From an uncultured Nocardioides sp. (GTDB lineage Bacteria; Actinomycetota; Actinomycetes; Propionibacteriales; Nocardioidaceae), in NCBI RefSeq assembly GCF_947488025.1, contig NZ_CANKYS010000002.1:558001-622000 (forward strand): a stretch of DNA of 64,000 bases, given 5' to 3'. Shown piece after piece: positions 18,882 through 26,343 of this stretch (the stretch's first letter is position 1; each line of letters starts with the position of its first letter). The translations under genes were made by a program, and so were the position numbers. Under the pieces are notes generated by a model. That model ran no database searches, was not told where the DNA came from, and was given only the letters and a program-made list of their open reading frames with translations.

Positions 18882-19656
18882 GCAACGAACGCCGCTGGCG
18901 TCGAGAGATCTCCACGACACTGCGGAGCAGCATCACACGCGAGCGCACAGCAGGAACCACACCCCGGGGTCGGTCGGGGGTCTCGTTGGAGTCGTGCACA
19001 CGGCGCAGCACGACCACGTCGTCGACGTGTGCCGTGCTGCGCCGCAGGTTGCCGACGAGGGCCAGCCAGAGGTCGTGCGACTCGACCAGGAACGACGGAA
19101 AGGGCAACGCGGTATCGAGGGCCGCGCGCCGCATGCCCATCGCGCACCCGTAGTAGGGGCGCATGCCGGCCAGGACGCCGCCCACGTTGCAGGCGTGCCG
19201 GGTCGAGTCGCTGGCGCGGAGCACCCAACCCTCGGCGCCGAACGGCGAGCTGAGCGGTCGGCCCGAGCCGAGGAGAGCCACATTGCCCGCCACGACGTCC
19301 GCGCGCTCGAGGCCGACGACCAGGGCATCGACACGGCCCTCCGGCCACAAGTCGTCCTGGTCGGCCAGCAGGAGCAGGTCGTGCCGACAGGCCAGCAGCG
19401 CCTGCTCGAACGTCGCCACGTAACCCCGGTTGACCGGCGACTCGACCAGCCGGATCCGGTCGTCGGCGAGGGATCGCAGGACGCCGAGGGTGTCGTCGGT
19501 CGAGGCGTCGTCGACGACGACCAGCTCGTCCTCGGGACCGAGCTGGGCGAGAATGCTGTCCACCTGTTCCGCCACGAAGGCAGCGCCGTTGTAGGTAGCC
19601 ATCGCCACCGAGACAGGCGGCCGCCCCTGGTCTGCCCCGCGGTCACACGCCGACAC
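18871..19656 (-). CDS. glycosyltransferase family 2, rhamnosyltransferase-like
   Basis: A 261-residue GT-A enzyme with VSVAMATYNGAAFVAEQVDSIL, LVVVDDASTDD and LLADQDDLWPEG. The DQDDLW motif is common among rhamnosyl- and related transferases of O-antigen and wall polysaccharides. The GTG at 19656 is chosen because it follows a GGGGGG run by 7 nt and overlaps the flippase end by only 14 nt; an in-frame start at 19716 would overlap by 74 nt. It forms a minus-strand pair with the flippase. Confidence 0.85.
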   Translation of the reverse strand: MSACDRGADQGRPPVSVAMATYNGAAFVAEQVDSILAQLGPEDELVVVDDASTDDTLGVLRSLADDRIRLVESPVNRGYVATFEQALLACRHDLLLLADQDDLWPEGRVDALVVGLERADVVAGNVALLGSGRPLSSPFGAEGWVLRASDSTRHACNVGGVLAGMRPYYGCAMGMRRAALDTALPFPSFLVESHDLWLALVGNLRRSTAHVDDVVVLRRVHDSNETPDRPRGVVPAVRSRVMLLRSVVEISRRQRRSLLNR

Positions 19657-20938
19657 GGATGCGCCCCCCGTGCCGTCTGCGGTTGCGTGCGCCGCCGTGC
19701 ACCAGCGCGACGACATGGACGACGAGACCCACCGCCGGACCGCAGAGGAGCGCCGTCACGCTGCGCTGCTCGAGGGTGCCCGGCAGCAGCAGCACAACGG
19801 CGGTCGTGACGGTCGCCGCGACCCACCCCCCGAGGAAGACGGCGTGGCGATCCGTGGCCTGACAGGTGGCACCGGTCACGGTGAGGACTGCGAGGAGCGT
19901 GGCTGAGAGGGTCAGGAGCCCGAGCACCCAGCCGTCGACGCGGTAGTCAGCGCCGAACAGGGTCTCCATCAGCCACGGGCCGATCGCCCAGGCCAAGAGG
20001 CTCCCGACGACACCCACCGCGATGAGGACGCCGATGACGAAGACGAGCGCCCGCCCGAACCGCTGACCGGCGTGCACGAGGTAGGACACCGCGACACCCT
20101 GGACGGCGTTGAGAGGCACGAGCAGCGGGGCTCGCGTCAGGGAGACGGCCAGGATCAGTGGGGCGGCGTTGCGGTACTCAGACGGCACGGTGGTCGCGGC
20201 CAGCATGACCGGGAACCCGACGATGAGGGCAGCGGCCGACGCCTGCGCCAGCATCGACTGGGCGATGCGCCAGCCGAGGGCACGCCCGGAGCAGTCGGTG
20301 GCCGTGGCCATGGCCGGACGGATCCCGCGAGCCAGGACCAGCACCACGAACACTGCCAACGCTGCCGATGCCGACCCGGTGAGCATGCCGAGGAGCCCCG
20401 CTCCCAGCACCGCGGCGACGACCGTCAGCACCAGGCGGGCCGATGCCTCGGACGCGATCACCGCGGCACATCCCGACCACTGGCGCCGTCCCGTGAGTGC
20501 ACCGACCGCGGTGGAGTGGAACGCGTACCCGGCGACTCCCAGGCCCATCAGCAGGGCCACGCCCCAGGCGAGACCGGTCCCGGCATCGGGACCCAGCAGG
20601 CGCTCGCTCCCGATCACGACGAAGGTCACCACTGCGGCGGAGCACACCGTCGCCGCTACGGCGGAGACCCGCCACAGACTCGGACCGACCGCCCGGGCGT
20701 CGCGCAGCGCGGCCGCGGTGGACCGGGTGACCTCGGTTGCGAGGCCCGAGAGGAGTCCGTAGGAGAAGAACAGGACGGACAGGAGCGTCAGGAAGACGGT
20801 GGCATCCGCCGTCGAGAGCACGCGGGCAGCCAGCCACATGACCACGTAGCTCACAGCTGCGGATCCCCCGGCGGCGAGCGCCACCAACACGGCGCTGCGG
20901 CCCCGCTCGCGGCCTGCCGCCACGTCCTTGCGCTCCAT
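19643..20938 (-). CDS. polysaccharide flippase (Wzx/MATE-like membrane protein)
   Basis: A 431-residue protein with about 12 transmembrane helices and few long loops, the shape of polysaccharide biosynthesis (Wzx/MurJ-like) flippases. Typical features are the first helix (AVLVALAAGGSAAVSYVVMWLAARVLS), a TLLSVLFFSYGLLSG stretch, and YRNAAPLILAVSLTRAPLLVPLNAVQG in the middle. It would move lipid-linked glycan units across the membrane. ATG 20938 is preceded by two in-frame GTGs (20944, 20941). A TAGAGT box sits 8 nt upstream, so translation may be leaderless. Confidence 0.78.
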   Translation of the reverse strand: MERKDVAAGRERGRSAVLVALAAGGSAAVSYVVMWLAARVLSTADATVFLTLLSVLFFSYGLLSGLATEVTRSTAAALRDARAVGPSLWRVSAVAATVCSAAVVTFVVIGSERLLGPDAGTGLAWGVALLMGLGVAGYAFHSTAVGALTGRRQWSGCAAVIASEASARLVLTVVAAVLGAGLLGMLTGSASAALAVFVVLVLARGIRPAMATATDCSGRALGWRIAQSMLAQASAAALIVGFPVMLAATTVPSEYRNAAPLILAVSLTRAPLLVPLNAVQGVAVSYLVHAGQRFGRALVFVIGVLIAVGVVGSLLAWAIGPWLMETLFGADYRVDGWVLGLLTLSATLLAVLTVTGATCQATDRHAVFLGGWVAATVTTAVVLLLPGTLEQRSVTALLCGPAVGLVVHVVALVHGGARNRRRHGGRIRVGV

Positions 20939-20945
20939 CACCACC

Positions 20946-20952
20946 TACTCTA
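20946..20952. promoter_or_regulatory. overlapping divergent -10 boxes between flippase and GT2 genes
   Basis: The plus strand reads TACTCT (20946-20951), 9 nt before the GT2 ATG at 20961. The minus strand of the same bases reads TAGAGT (20952-20947), 8 nt before the flippase ATG at 20938. Both fit TANNNT and both give nearly leaderless transcripts. Only one polymerase could bind at a time. Confidence 0.5.
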
Positions 20953-20960
20953 GTCCGGAC

Positions 20961-21833
20961 ATGACGCCCCCCGACCGCGTGGCTGCCGTGGTGACCGCCT
21001 ATCAGCCCGACGCCTCCCTGGTGACAGCCCTCCGCTCGGTCGCGCATCAGGTCACGCAGGTAGTGGTCGTCGACGACGGGTCGACAGCGGGCGACGCCGT
21101 CCTCGAGGAGTGCGCGGCGCTGGGCGCGCACGTCGTACGGCACGTCAGCAACCGCGGCATCGGCGCCGCGCTCAACACCGGCGTGCGCGAGGCGCGCCGG
21201 GCCGACCCCACCCTGACCCACGTGCTCACCCTCGACCAGGACTCGGCGCTGCCCGACGGCCTGGTGGCCGGGCTGGTCGCGGCCGAGCGGGCCGCCGTCG
21301 ACGCTGGCCTGCGGGTCGCGATGACCTCACCCGGGGCAGTCGCGACGGTCACCCGTCGTCGCGCCGACACCACGGCGGCCTTCGCGCCGGGTGGGGAGCC
21401 GATCCAGTCGGGTCTGCTGCTACCGGTCACGACGCTCGACCTCGTCGGGGGCTTCGACGAGTCGCTGGTGATCGACGGCGTCGACAGCGACTACTGGCTG
21501 CGTGCCCTGGACTCCGGACTCGAGGCCATCGTGGCGCCCGGCACCACGCTCGCGCACCGCCTGGGCCACCCGCTGACGCTGCCCGGTGGCCGTGAGCTGC
21601 CGCTGGTCGTTGCCAGCGAGTTCCGCTACTTCTACCAGTGGCGCAACCTCGTGCGCCTCGTACGCCGCCACGGTCGGCGTCACCCGCGGTGGGCCGCCGG
21701 TGCGGTCGTTCGAGCCGTGCGCCACCTCGTCCTCGTGACGCTCTTCGCGTCCGGGCGCGCCGGACGGCTCCGCCGGGCCGCGGCCGGTCTGCGTGCGGGT
21801 CTCAGCGGTCGCCAGGAGCGGAACACGGCCTGA
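20961..21833 (+). CDS. glycosyltransferase family 2, rhamnosyltransferase type
   Basis: A 290-residue GT-A enzyme: VAAVVTAYQPDASLVTALRSV, QVVVVDDGSTAGD and VLTLDQDSALPDG. The GIGAALNTGVREA segment and the late FDESLVIDGVDSDYWLRA match the RfbF-like rhamnosyltransferase subgroup. There is a basic C-terminal region. ATG 20961 has no Shine-Dalgarno site and lies 9 nt after a TACTCT box, suggesting a leaderless message. It is a single-gene unit that converges with the methyltransferase gene, 26 nt away. Confidence 0.85.
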   Translation: MTPPDRVAAVVTAYQPDASLVTALRSVAHQVTQVVVVDDGSTAGDAVLEECAALGAHVVRHVSNRGIGAALNTGVREARRADPTLTHVLTLDQDSALPDGLVAGLVAAERAAVDAGLRVAMTSPGAVATVTRRRADTTAAFAPGGEPIQSGLLLPVTTLDLVGGFDESLVIDGVDSDYWLRALDSGLEAIVAPGTTLAHRLGHPLTLPGGRELPLVVASEFRYFYQWRNLVRLVRRHGRRHPRWAAGAVVRAVRHLVLVTLFASGRAGRLRRAAAGLRAGLSGRQERNTA

Positions 21834-21859
21834 GGCTGACCACCCACGGGTCGGTGCCG

Positions 21860-22549
21860 TCAGGCCGGACGCGCCCGGAAGGCGAAGGCGAGGTAGGAGA
21901 GGTCGCCGATCATTTTGGCGACCACCTTGGACGTCCGGGGCAGGCGCGCGTTGCCCATGGCGACGACCGGGAAGAACGTGTCGACCTCATAGCCCGACGA
22001 CTCGAAGAGGTCGTGGGCGCTGGAGCGAGTGAAGAAGCGCAGGTGCGTGCGGTCGAGAAGTCCTGAGTCGGCGTAGTCGAAGCGGCCGCGGAAGGTGAGG
22101 TCGAGGAGGAATGGCAGGTGGCGGACGTTGGGCAGCTCCCCGACGATGACCCCACCCGGGGCAAGCCGTTCCTTCGTGACCCGCAGTGCGTTCCACGGGT
22201 CGACCATGTGCTCGAGCACGTGGTTGAAGCTGACGCAGTCGAACACACCCGGGACCTCGTCAAGGACATCCGGGTAGAACCCGTTGACCACGCCTGTGAG
22301 GCGGCGGGCAGCTGCCTGGGCATCGAGGTCATGCGGCTCGATCCCCCACACCTCGCGGCCGCTCTCGCGCGCGAGGACCTCGCCGCCGAAGGTGCCGTCG
22401 TTGCACCCCACATCGAGGATCCGGCGGGCCGACGCGGGTATCAGCTCGGCGACGTAGCCCCGGGTCTCGGACCAGTAGGGCGAGTCCGTTCCGGCAAATG
22501 CCTCCGTCACACCCTTGTTGGCGTCCGGCCCCTTTACGAAGTCCCCCAT
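21860..22549 (-). CDS. class I SAM-dependent methyltransferase
   Basis: A 229-residue Rossmann-fold methyltransferase. RRILDVGCNDGTFGGEV is motif I binding SAM, VWGIEPHD is motif II, FDCVSFNHVLEHMVDP is motif IV, and LAPGGVIVGELPN is the post-motif strand. It resembles Methyltransf_23 enzymes found in O-antigen clusters. It is the last gene of the coiled-coil/double-GT2/methyltransferase operon and starts 9 nt after the GT2 stop. Methylation of a sugar, perhaps capping the chain end, is inferred from context. Confidence 0.85.
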   Translation of the reverse strand: MGDFVKGPDANKGVTEAFAGTDSPYWSETRGYVAELIPASARRILDVGCNDGTFGGEVLARESGREVWGIEPHDLDAQAAARRLTGVVNGFYPDVLDEVPGVFDCVSFNHVLEHMVDPWNALRVTKERLAPGGVIVGELPNVRHLPFLLDLTFRGRFDYADSGLLDRTHLRFFTRSSAHDLFESSGYEVDTFFPVVAMGNARLPRTSKVVAKMIGDLSYLAFAFRARPA

Positions 22550-22558
22550 GGCCGCACC

Positions 22559-24211
22559 CTAACGGGTGGTCTTCGGGCGGCGCTTCTCACGTACCCGCGG
22601 CGGGGCCGCGATCCGGCTGTCGAGCAGCCGGTGCGGATCCATCATCGGCGAGGCCACCGACGCCGGCGTGAAGACGTCCTCGTCGGGGATGCCCCAACGG
22701 CGTACGACGAAGTGGCGCTCCCACGCCTGCACAGTGCCGTCGCGCGTCTGCGACTCGAAGTGGAACAGCTCACAGTTGGCCACCCAGACGGTGCGGTAGC
22801 CGTGGTGGTTCACCTTGTAGCAGAAGTCGACGTCGTTGAAGTTGGACGGCAGCGCCTCGGTGAAGCCGCCGATGCCGAGGAAGACCTCGCGGCGGGTCGC
22901 GGCGCATGCCGCGGTCACCCCGGTGACCTCCCGGTTGACCACGAGCTCGCCGAACGGCCCCGAGTCCTCCCGCGTGCGGAAGCGGAACGGGTGGTGGTAG
23001 TGCTGGCCCCAGTAGCCGTGACCGGCATGCTGGATGGAGCTGTCGCTGAAGTAGAGCTTGGCGCCGGTCAGCCCGACGTCGGGCTCGTCCAAGGGCCCCA
23101 CGAGGTTCTCCAGCCACCGTTCGCTGATGACCTCCACGTCGTCGTTGAGGAACACCAGCCGGTCCCCCGTGGCCCGCATGGCCCCGACGTTGCACTTCTC
23201 GGAGAAGTTGAACGGCTTCGTGAACTCCTGGAGCACCAGCTTGTCGCCGGCGATCTCACGCAGGCGGTCGAGCACCGCTGCGGGCGTGGGCGAGTCGTGC
23301 ACCACCACGATCTCGACGTTGTCGTGGTCGGTGCGGGCCAGAGCCGAGCGCACCGTCTCCTCCACCAGCACCCGACGCTCGCCGAAGACGAGCGCCGCGC
23401 TGCCGAGCGTGGGAATGATGATCGAGACCCGGGTCGCCGGGTCCAGCTCCCGCTGGATCACGTAGCGGCCCGCCTCGCTGCCCTGTCCCACACGGCCCTT
23501 GATGCCGAGCCGGTCGAGCTGGTCCTGCACCGCTCGCTGCCCGGCGATGGTGGCGTAGGGCTTGGCGTCGATGTCGGCGGCCGCCGACCCGGCGATGGCC
23601 CGCCAGTGGTAGAGCACCTCTGGCACGTGAACCACCCGGCGGGCCCGCTCGCTCACCCGGAGGGCCAGGTCGTGGTCCTGGGACCCGTCGTAGCCCTCGC
23701 GAAAGGCGCCCACCTCCCGCACGAGCGAAGCGCGCATCACCGACAGGTGGGAGGTGTACATCTGCCCACGCAGCCGCTCGGGCGACCACCGGGGCTTGCG
23801 GAACTCCGAGTGCAGATTGCCGTCCGCGTCCGCCTTGTCCTCGTCGGAGTAGAGGTAGTCGACGTCGTCGTGGTCGGCGATGTGGTGCGCCATCTCGTCG
23901 AGGGCGTCGACCGTCAGCAGGTCGTCGTGGTCCAGGAAGGCGAGGAACTCCCCGCGTGCCGCGTCGACCCCGTCGTTGGACGCCTTGACGATGTGGCCGT
24001 TGTCGGCGCGCTCGACCAGACGGATGCGAGGGTCGGTGGTGGCGTGCTCGCGGATGAAGTCGCGCACCTCCGGAGAGGGCGAGCAGTCGTCGACCAGCAC
24101 CCACTCCCAGTCGGTGAACTCCTGGGCCACGACCGACGCGAACGTCTCGCGGAAGACCTCGAGCGGGGGCTGGTACACGGGCGTGACGATCGAGAAGAGC
24201 GGGGCGCTCAT
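22559..24211 (-). CDS. tandem two-domain glycosyltransferase family 2
   Basis: A 550-residue protein with two GT-A domains. The first (residues 1-250) has FSIVTPVYQPPLEVF, WVLVDDCSPSPEV and FLAFLDHDDLL. The second (about 260-520) has RVSIIIPTLGSAALV, IVVVHDSPTPAAV, DRLVFLNDDVEV and NFNDVDFCYKV. Two active sites in one chain suggest a polymerase adding two linkages, or a bifunctional transferase. The basic tail REKRRPKTTR could contact membrane. Its ATG overlaps the stop of the upstream coiled-coil gene (24208-24211), so the two are coupled. Confidence 0.88.
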   Translation of the reverse strand: MSAPLFSIVTPVYQPPLEVFRETFASVVAQEFTDWEWVLVDDCSPSPEVRDFIREHATTDPRIRLVERADNGHIVKASNDGVDAARGEFLAFLDHDDLLTVDALDEMAHHIADHDDVDYLYSDEDKADADGNLHSEFRKPRWSPERLRGQMYTSHLSVMRASLVREVGAFREGYDGSQDHDLALRVSERARRVVHVPEVLYHWRAIAGSAAADIDAKPYATIAGQRAVQDQLDRLGIKGRVGQGSEAGRYVIQRELDPATRVSIIIPTLGSAALVFGERRVLVEETVRSALARTDHDNVEIVVVHDSPTPAAVLDRLREIAGDKLVLQEFTKPFNFSEKCNVGAMRATGDRLVFLNDDVEVISERWLENLVGPLDEPDVGLTGAKLYFSDSSIQHAGHGYWGQHYHHPFRFRTREDSGPFGELVVNREVTGVTAACAATRREVFLGIGGFTEALPSNFNDVDFCYKVNHHGYRTVWVANCELFHFESQTRDGTVQAWERHFVVRRWGIPDEDVFTPASVASPMMDPHRLLDSRIAAPPRVREKRRPKTTR

Positions 24212-24684
24212 CGGCCCGATCTCCGCAGCCGACGAACGACCCGGCGTGCGAGGGAGGGCGGGGGGATGCTCGCCTCGAGCTCCGCGACCCGGCGGGTGAG
24301 TGCGGCGTTGCGCCTGCGCGCGGCCACCAACTTGGCCTCCAACCCGTCGATCCGCTTGGCCTGGGCGGCCTTTCGCGTGCGCAACCGCTTCTCCCGGCCC
24401 TGGAGGCGGCGCAGGTCTGCGCTGACGCGGAGGATGTCGGCGTTCTGACGCCCGATCTCCGCCTCGATCCCCACGACGTGGTCGCGGTTGAGCAGCTGAG
24501 CGTGGCGGGCCTCGAGCACCTCGTCCTCGAGCTCCCGGTTCCGAGCGGCCATCACGGCGAGCTGCTCGCGGAGGTCTGCGTCGAGCTCGGTCCCGTGACC
24601 ATCCCCGTTCATGTCGTGGTGGCGGCTGCTGCCGTCGCTGCTCACGACCGTGCCGGCGTCATGGCCCTGGTGATCGTCGCCCAT
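24208..24684 (-). CDS. coiled-coil protein of the glycan operon
   Basis: A 158-residue protein that I cannot assign to a family. The first 35 residues are His/Asp/Gly rich (MGDDHQGHDAG, HHDMNGDGHG). Residues 36-140 form one predicted coiled coil with regular heptads (REQLAVMAARNRELEDEVLEA, ADLRRLQGREKRLRTRKAA). The last 20 residues are strongly basic (ARRVVRRLRRSGR), suited to membrane or partner binding. No signal peptide or transmembrane helix, so probably cytoplasmic. It leads the operon with the double GT2 and methyltransferase. A scaffold or length-ruler role is speculation. Confidence 0.7.
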   Translation of the reverse strand: MGDDHQGHDAGTVVSSDGSSRHHDMNGDGHGTELDADLREQLAVMAARNRELEDEVLEARHAQLLNRDHVVGIEAEIGRQNADILRVSADLRRLQGREKRLRTRKAAQAKRIDGLEAKLVAARRRNAALTRRVAELEASIPPPSLARRVVRRLRRSGR

Positions 24685-24722
24685 CGTTTCCCGTCCCGTG
24701 TGCTGTCCTGCGTCGGCGCCTG

Positions 24723-24728
24723 AGGTTA
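24723..24728 (-). promoter_or_regulatory. putative -10 box of the coiled-coil/GT2/methyltransferase operon
   Basis: The minus strand reads TAACCT. The transcript start would be near 24716 with a leader of about 30 nt to the ATG at 24684, preceded by GGGACGGG. The same hexamer occurs before mreB (34325-34330) and before the TIGR03960 gene (28382-28387). Confidence 0.35.
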
Positions 24729-24734
24729 CCGCAG

Positions 24735-24760
24735 CGGTGGGGTTCTCCCCGGCCCCACCG
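24735..24760 (-). terminator. hairpin terminator separating the CrtA-like gene from the glycan operon
   Basis: An 8-bp perfect stem (CGGTGGGG / CCCCACCG) with a 10-nt loop lies 16 nt after the CrtA-like stop. No T-tract follows. It sits just upstream of the operon's TAACCT box, so it would insulate the glycan operon from upstream transcription. Confidence 0.5.
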
Positions 24761-24775
24761 GCGCCATCTGACTTC

Positions 24776-25471
24776 TCACGACGGGACGATGCCCCTCCTG
24801 CCCGCCCAGGAGCCGTGCTCGGAGATCGCCCGGAACCGGTAGGTCGCGAACTCGTGGTGGAAGTCGCGACGGTCGCGCTCGGCCATCGCCGCGGCGTGGC
24901 GGGACGGGTCGGGCACGGCCGAGCGGCCCTGCACCATGTCCTCCATCTCCTGCACGGTCCGCCAGACCGAGAAGGTGGAGATGGTGCGCGGCGGCCGCAG
25001 GGCGGCGACGGCGAGCGTCACGCCCGGGTGGTCGCGCACCAGTCGTTCGACCGGCCTGCCGCTGCGCAGGAACCGCGGCAGCTCGGGGATCCGCATCCGC
25101 GCCAGCGTCACCGCCACGACGGGCTCGTCCTGCCGCCAGGCGCCGGCCCGCGCGGGCAGCCCGGGGAGGGCGGCGATGCTCGACCAGCGACGCAGGAACT
25201 CGAGCCGGACGTGCCAGCCCCCGGCAAGCTCGCGCCCCAGCGCGTCCCGGGCCAGGAAGCGCTCGAGCGCCGCCTCGTCGCGCCACTGCCCGAAGACAGC
25301 GAGCCGGCTGACCTGCAGGCGGTCCGGTGACACGACGGGGGCGCCGAGCCGCATCAGCGAGAGGCACTCGAGGTGGTCGAGGCCGGGCGTCGAGCCGCCC
25401 GGCGGCCGGACGAGCGCCCGCACGCCCACGTTCCTCGGCACCTCGGCGAGGTGGAAGGAGTGGATCGTCAC
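24776..25471 (-). CDS. CrtA (spheroidene monooxygenase)-like protein
   Basis: A 231-residue protein resembling the CrtA/dimeric alpha-beta barrel group. Two repeats look like the family's signature: RLAVFGQWRDEAALERFL and ISTFSVWRTVQEMEDMVQG, followed by HAAAMAERDRRDFHHEFATYRF. Real CrtA oxygenates carotenoids, but no carotenoid genes are nearby and many actinobacterial relatives have unknown substrates. The GTG start overlaps the upstream gene's stop (25468-25471), so the pair is coupled. Confidence 0.5.
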   Translation of the reverse strand: MTIHSFHLAEVPRNVGVRALVRPPGGSTPGLDHLECLSLMRLGAPVVSPDRLQVSRLAVFGQWRDEAALERFLARDALGRELAGGWHVRLEFLRRWSSIAALPGLPARAGAWRQDEPVVAVTLARMRIPELPRFLRSGRPVERLVRDHPGVTLAVAALRPPRTISTFSVWRTVQEMEDMVQGRSAVPDPSRHAAAMAERDRRDFHHEFATYRFRAISEHGSWAGRRGIVPS

Positions 25472-26319
25472 GACGCCGACTCGAGCTTGTAGTGCAGGCG
25501 GACGGCCGACGCCGTCCGGAGGCGCAGCTCGTGGTCGGTCCGCAGCACCCCGTCGGCATCGACGTAGAGGTGGAAGGTCTCGTGCAGCGGGACGCGCGCG
25601 GCGTGGGCACGACGGTCGCGGACGACGACGTACGCCCCGTCCTGGCCGAAGCGGCCCGTCGGGGACTCCAGGAGCAGGCCGCCGTCGGCGGTGACGGTGG
25701 GGCGGAGGAACACCTGCACGTTGCCCGACTCGAGCGGGAACGCGACGTGGACGCTCGGGCGGTCGGCGCCGGGCAGCGTGCGCGCTGAGTAGGCGCCGCT
25801 GAAGACCGGCCGACCGGTGCCGCGCAGGGTGCGGGTCCAGGCGGCCGCGACCTGGTCGCCGTCGCGGTCCCGGATCGGGGTGACCCGGCTGTCCATGCCG
25901 CGGGCGACGTCGAGCGGCCGCATGGGCAGGGCGAGCTGCTCCACCCGCCGCCCCCACAGCCGGGAGACCAGCTCCCCCGCCGGCCAGAACACCGGCGACC
26001 AGGACGACCAGACCTCCATGTGCCACGACGCGGTGCGCTCGTAGAAGTCGCGGACCTCCGGTCGCAGGCGGGCGGAGTCGAAGCCCGGTCCGTCGAGCAC
26101 CGCCATGGAGGGCAGCAGTCCGGCGTCCGGCTCATCACCGCCCAGCACGCCTCCGTGCCGGGCGGCCTCGGCCGCGAGCCAGTCCTCGCCGACGCGAGGC
26201 TCCCGGCTCACCGGTGCGTCCAGCCACCGCTCGCGACCCTCGAGGTCGACCCGGCGACCCGTCAGCTGCCAGAACTTCCGGGACCCGAGGTCCAGCACGT
26301 GTGGCACGAGGCGGATCAT
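25468..26319 (-). CDS. conserved hypothetical protein paired with the CrtA-like gene
   Basis: A 283-residue soluble protein that I do not recognise. It begins MIRLVPHVLDLGSRKFW; the middle has RDFYERTASWHMEVWSSWSPVFWPAGELV, rich in Trp and aromatic residues. The C-terminal half is predicted all-beta (SVHVAFPLESGNVQVFLRP, LHETFHLYVDADG). No signal peptide or membrane helix. It is translationally coupled to the CrtA-like gene downstream, so the two products may act together. It lies 24 bp after the TIGR03960 stop on the same strand. Confidence 0.6.
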   Translation of the reverse strand: MIRLVPHVLDLGSRKFWQLTGRRVDLEGRERWLDAPVSREPRVGEDWLAAEAARHGGVLGGDEPDAGLLPSMAVLDGPGFDSARLRPEVRDFYERTASWHMEVWSSWSPVFWPAGELVSRLWGRRVEQLALPMRPLDVARGMDSRVTPIRDRDGDQVAAAWTRTLRGTGRPVFSGAYSARTLPGADRPSVHVAFPLESGNVQVFLRPTVTADGGLLLESPTGRFGQDGAYVVVRDRRAHAARVPLHETFHLYVDADGVLRTDHELRLRTASAVRLHYKLESAS

Positions 26320-26343
26320 GCCAGCGTCCGCGCGGTCGCGGGG

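Larger units (their letters stand above)
14778..24775. other. surface-glycan biosynthesis island
   Basis: Ten genes in four transcription units, both strands, lie between two genes that are normally neighbours (TIGR03936 at 14052-14777 and TIGR03960 at 26344-28317). Content: GT-C-like membrane protein, DPM-like GT2, DUF2304, three further single-domain GT2s, a Wzx-like flippase, a methyltransferase, a double-domain GT2 and a coiled-coil protein. No integrase, transposase, tRNA or clear direct repeats mark the ends. The CrtA-like gene and its partner (24776-26319) may belong to the same insertion. Confidence 0.7.

Noticed and set aside
22118..24448. 776-codon plus-strand frame opposite the methyltransferase and double GT2 genes
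   Set aside because: Shadow frame with no recognisable domain or ribosome-binding site. The GT2 and methyltransferase motifs on the other strand are unambiguous.
14778..26343. Island considered as a prophage, IS composite or integrative element
   Set aside because: No integrase, transposase, phage structural gene, terminal inverted repeat or tRNA end was found at or within the borders.
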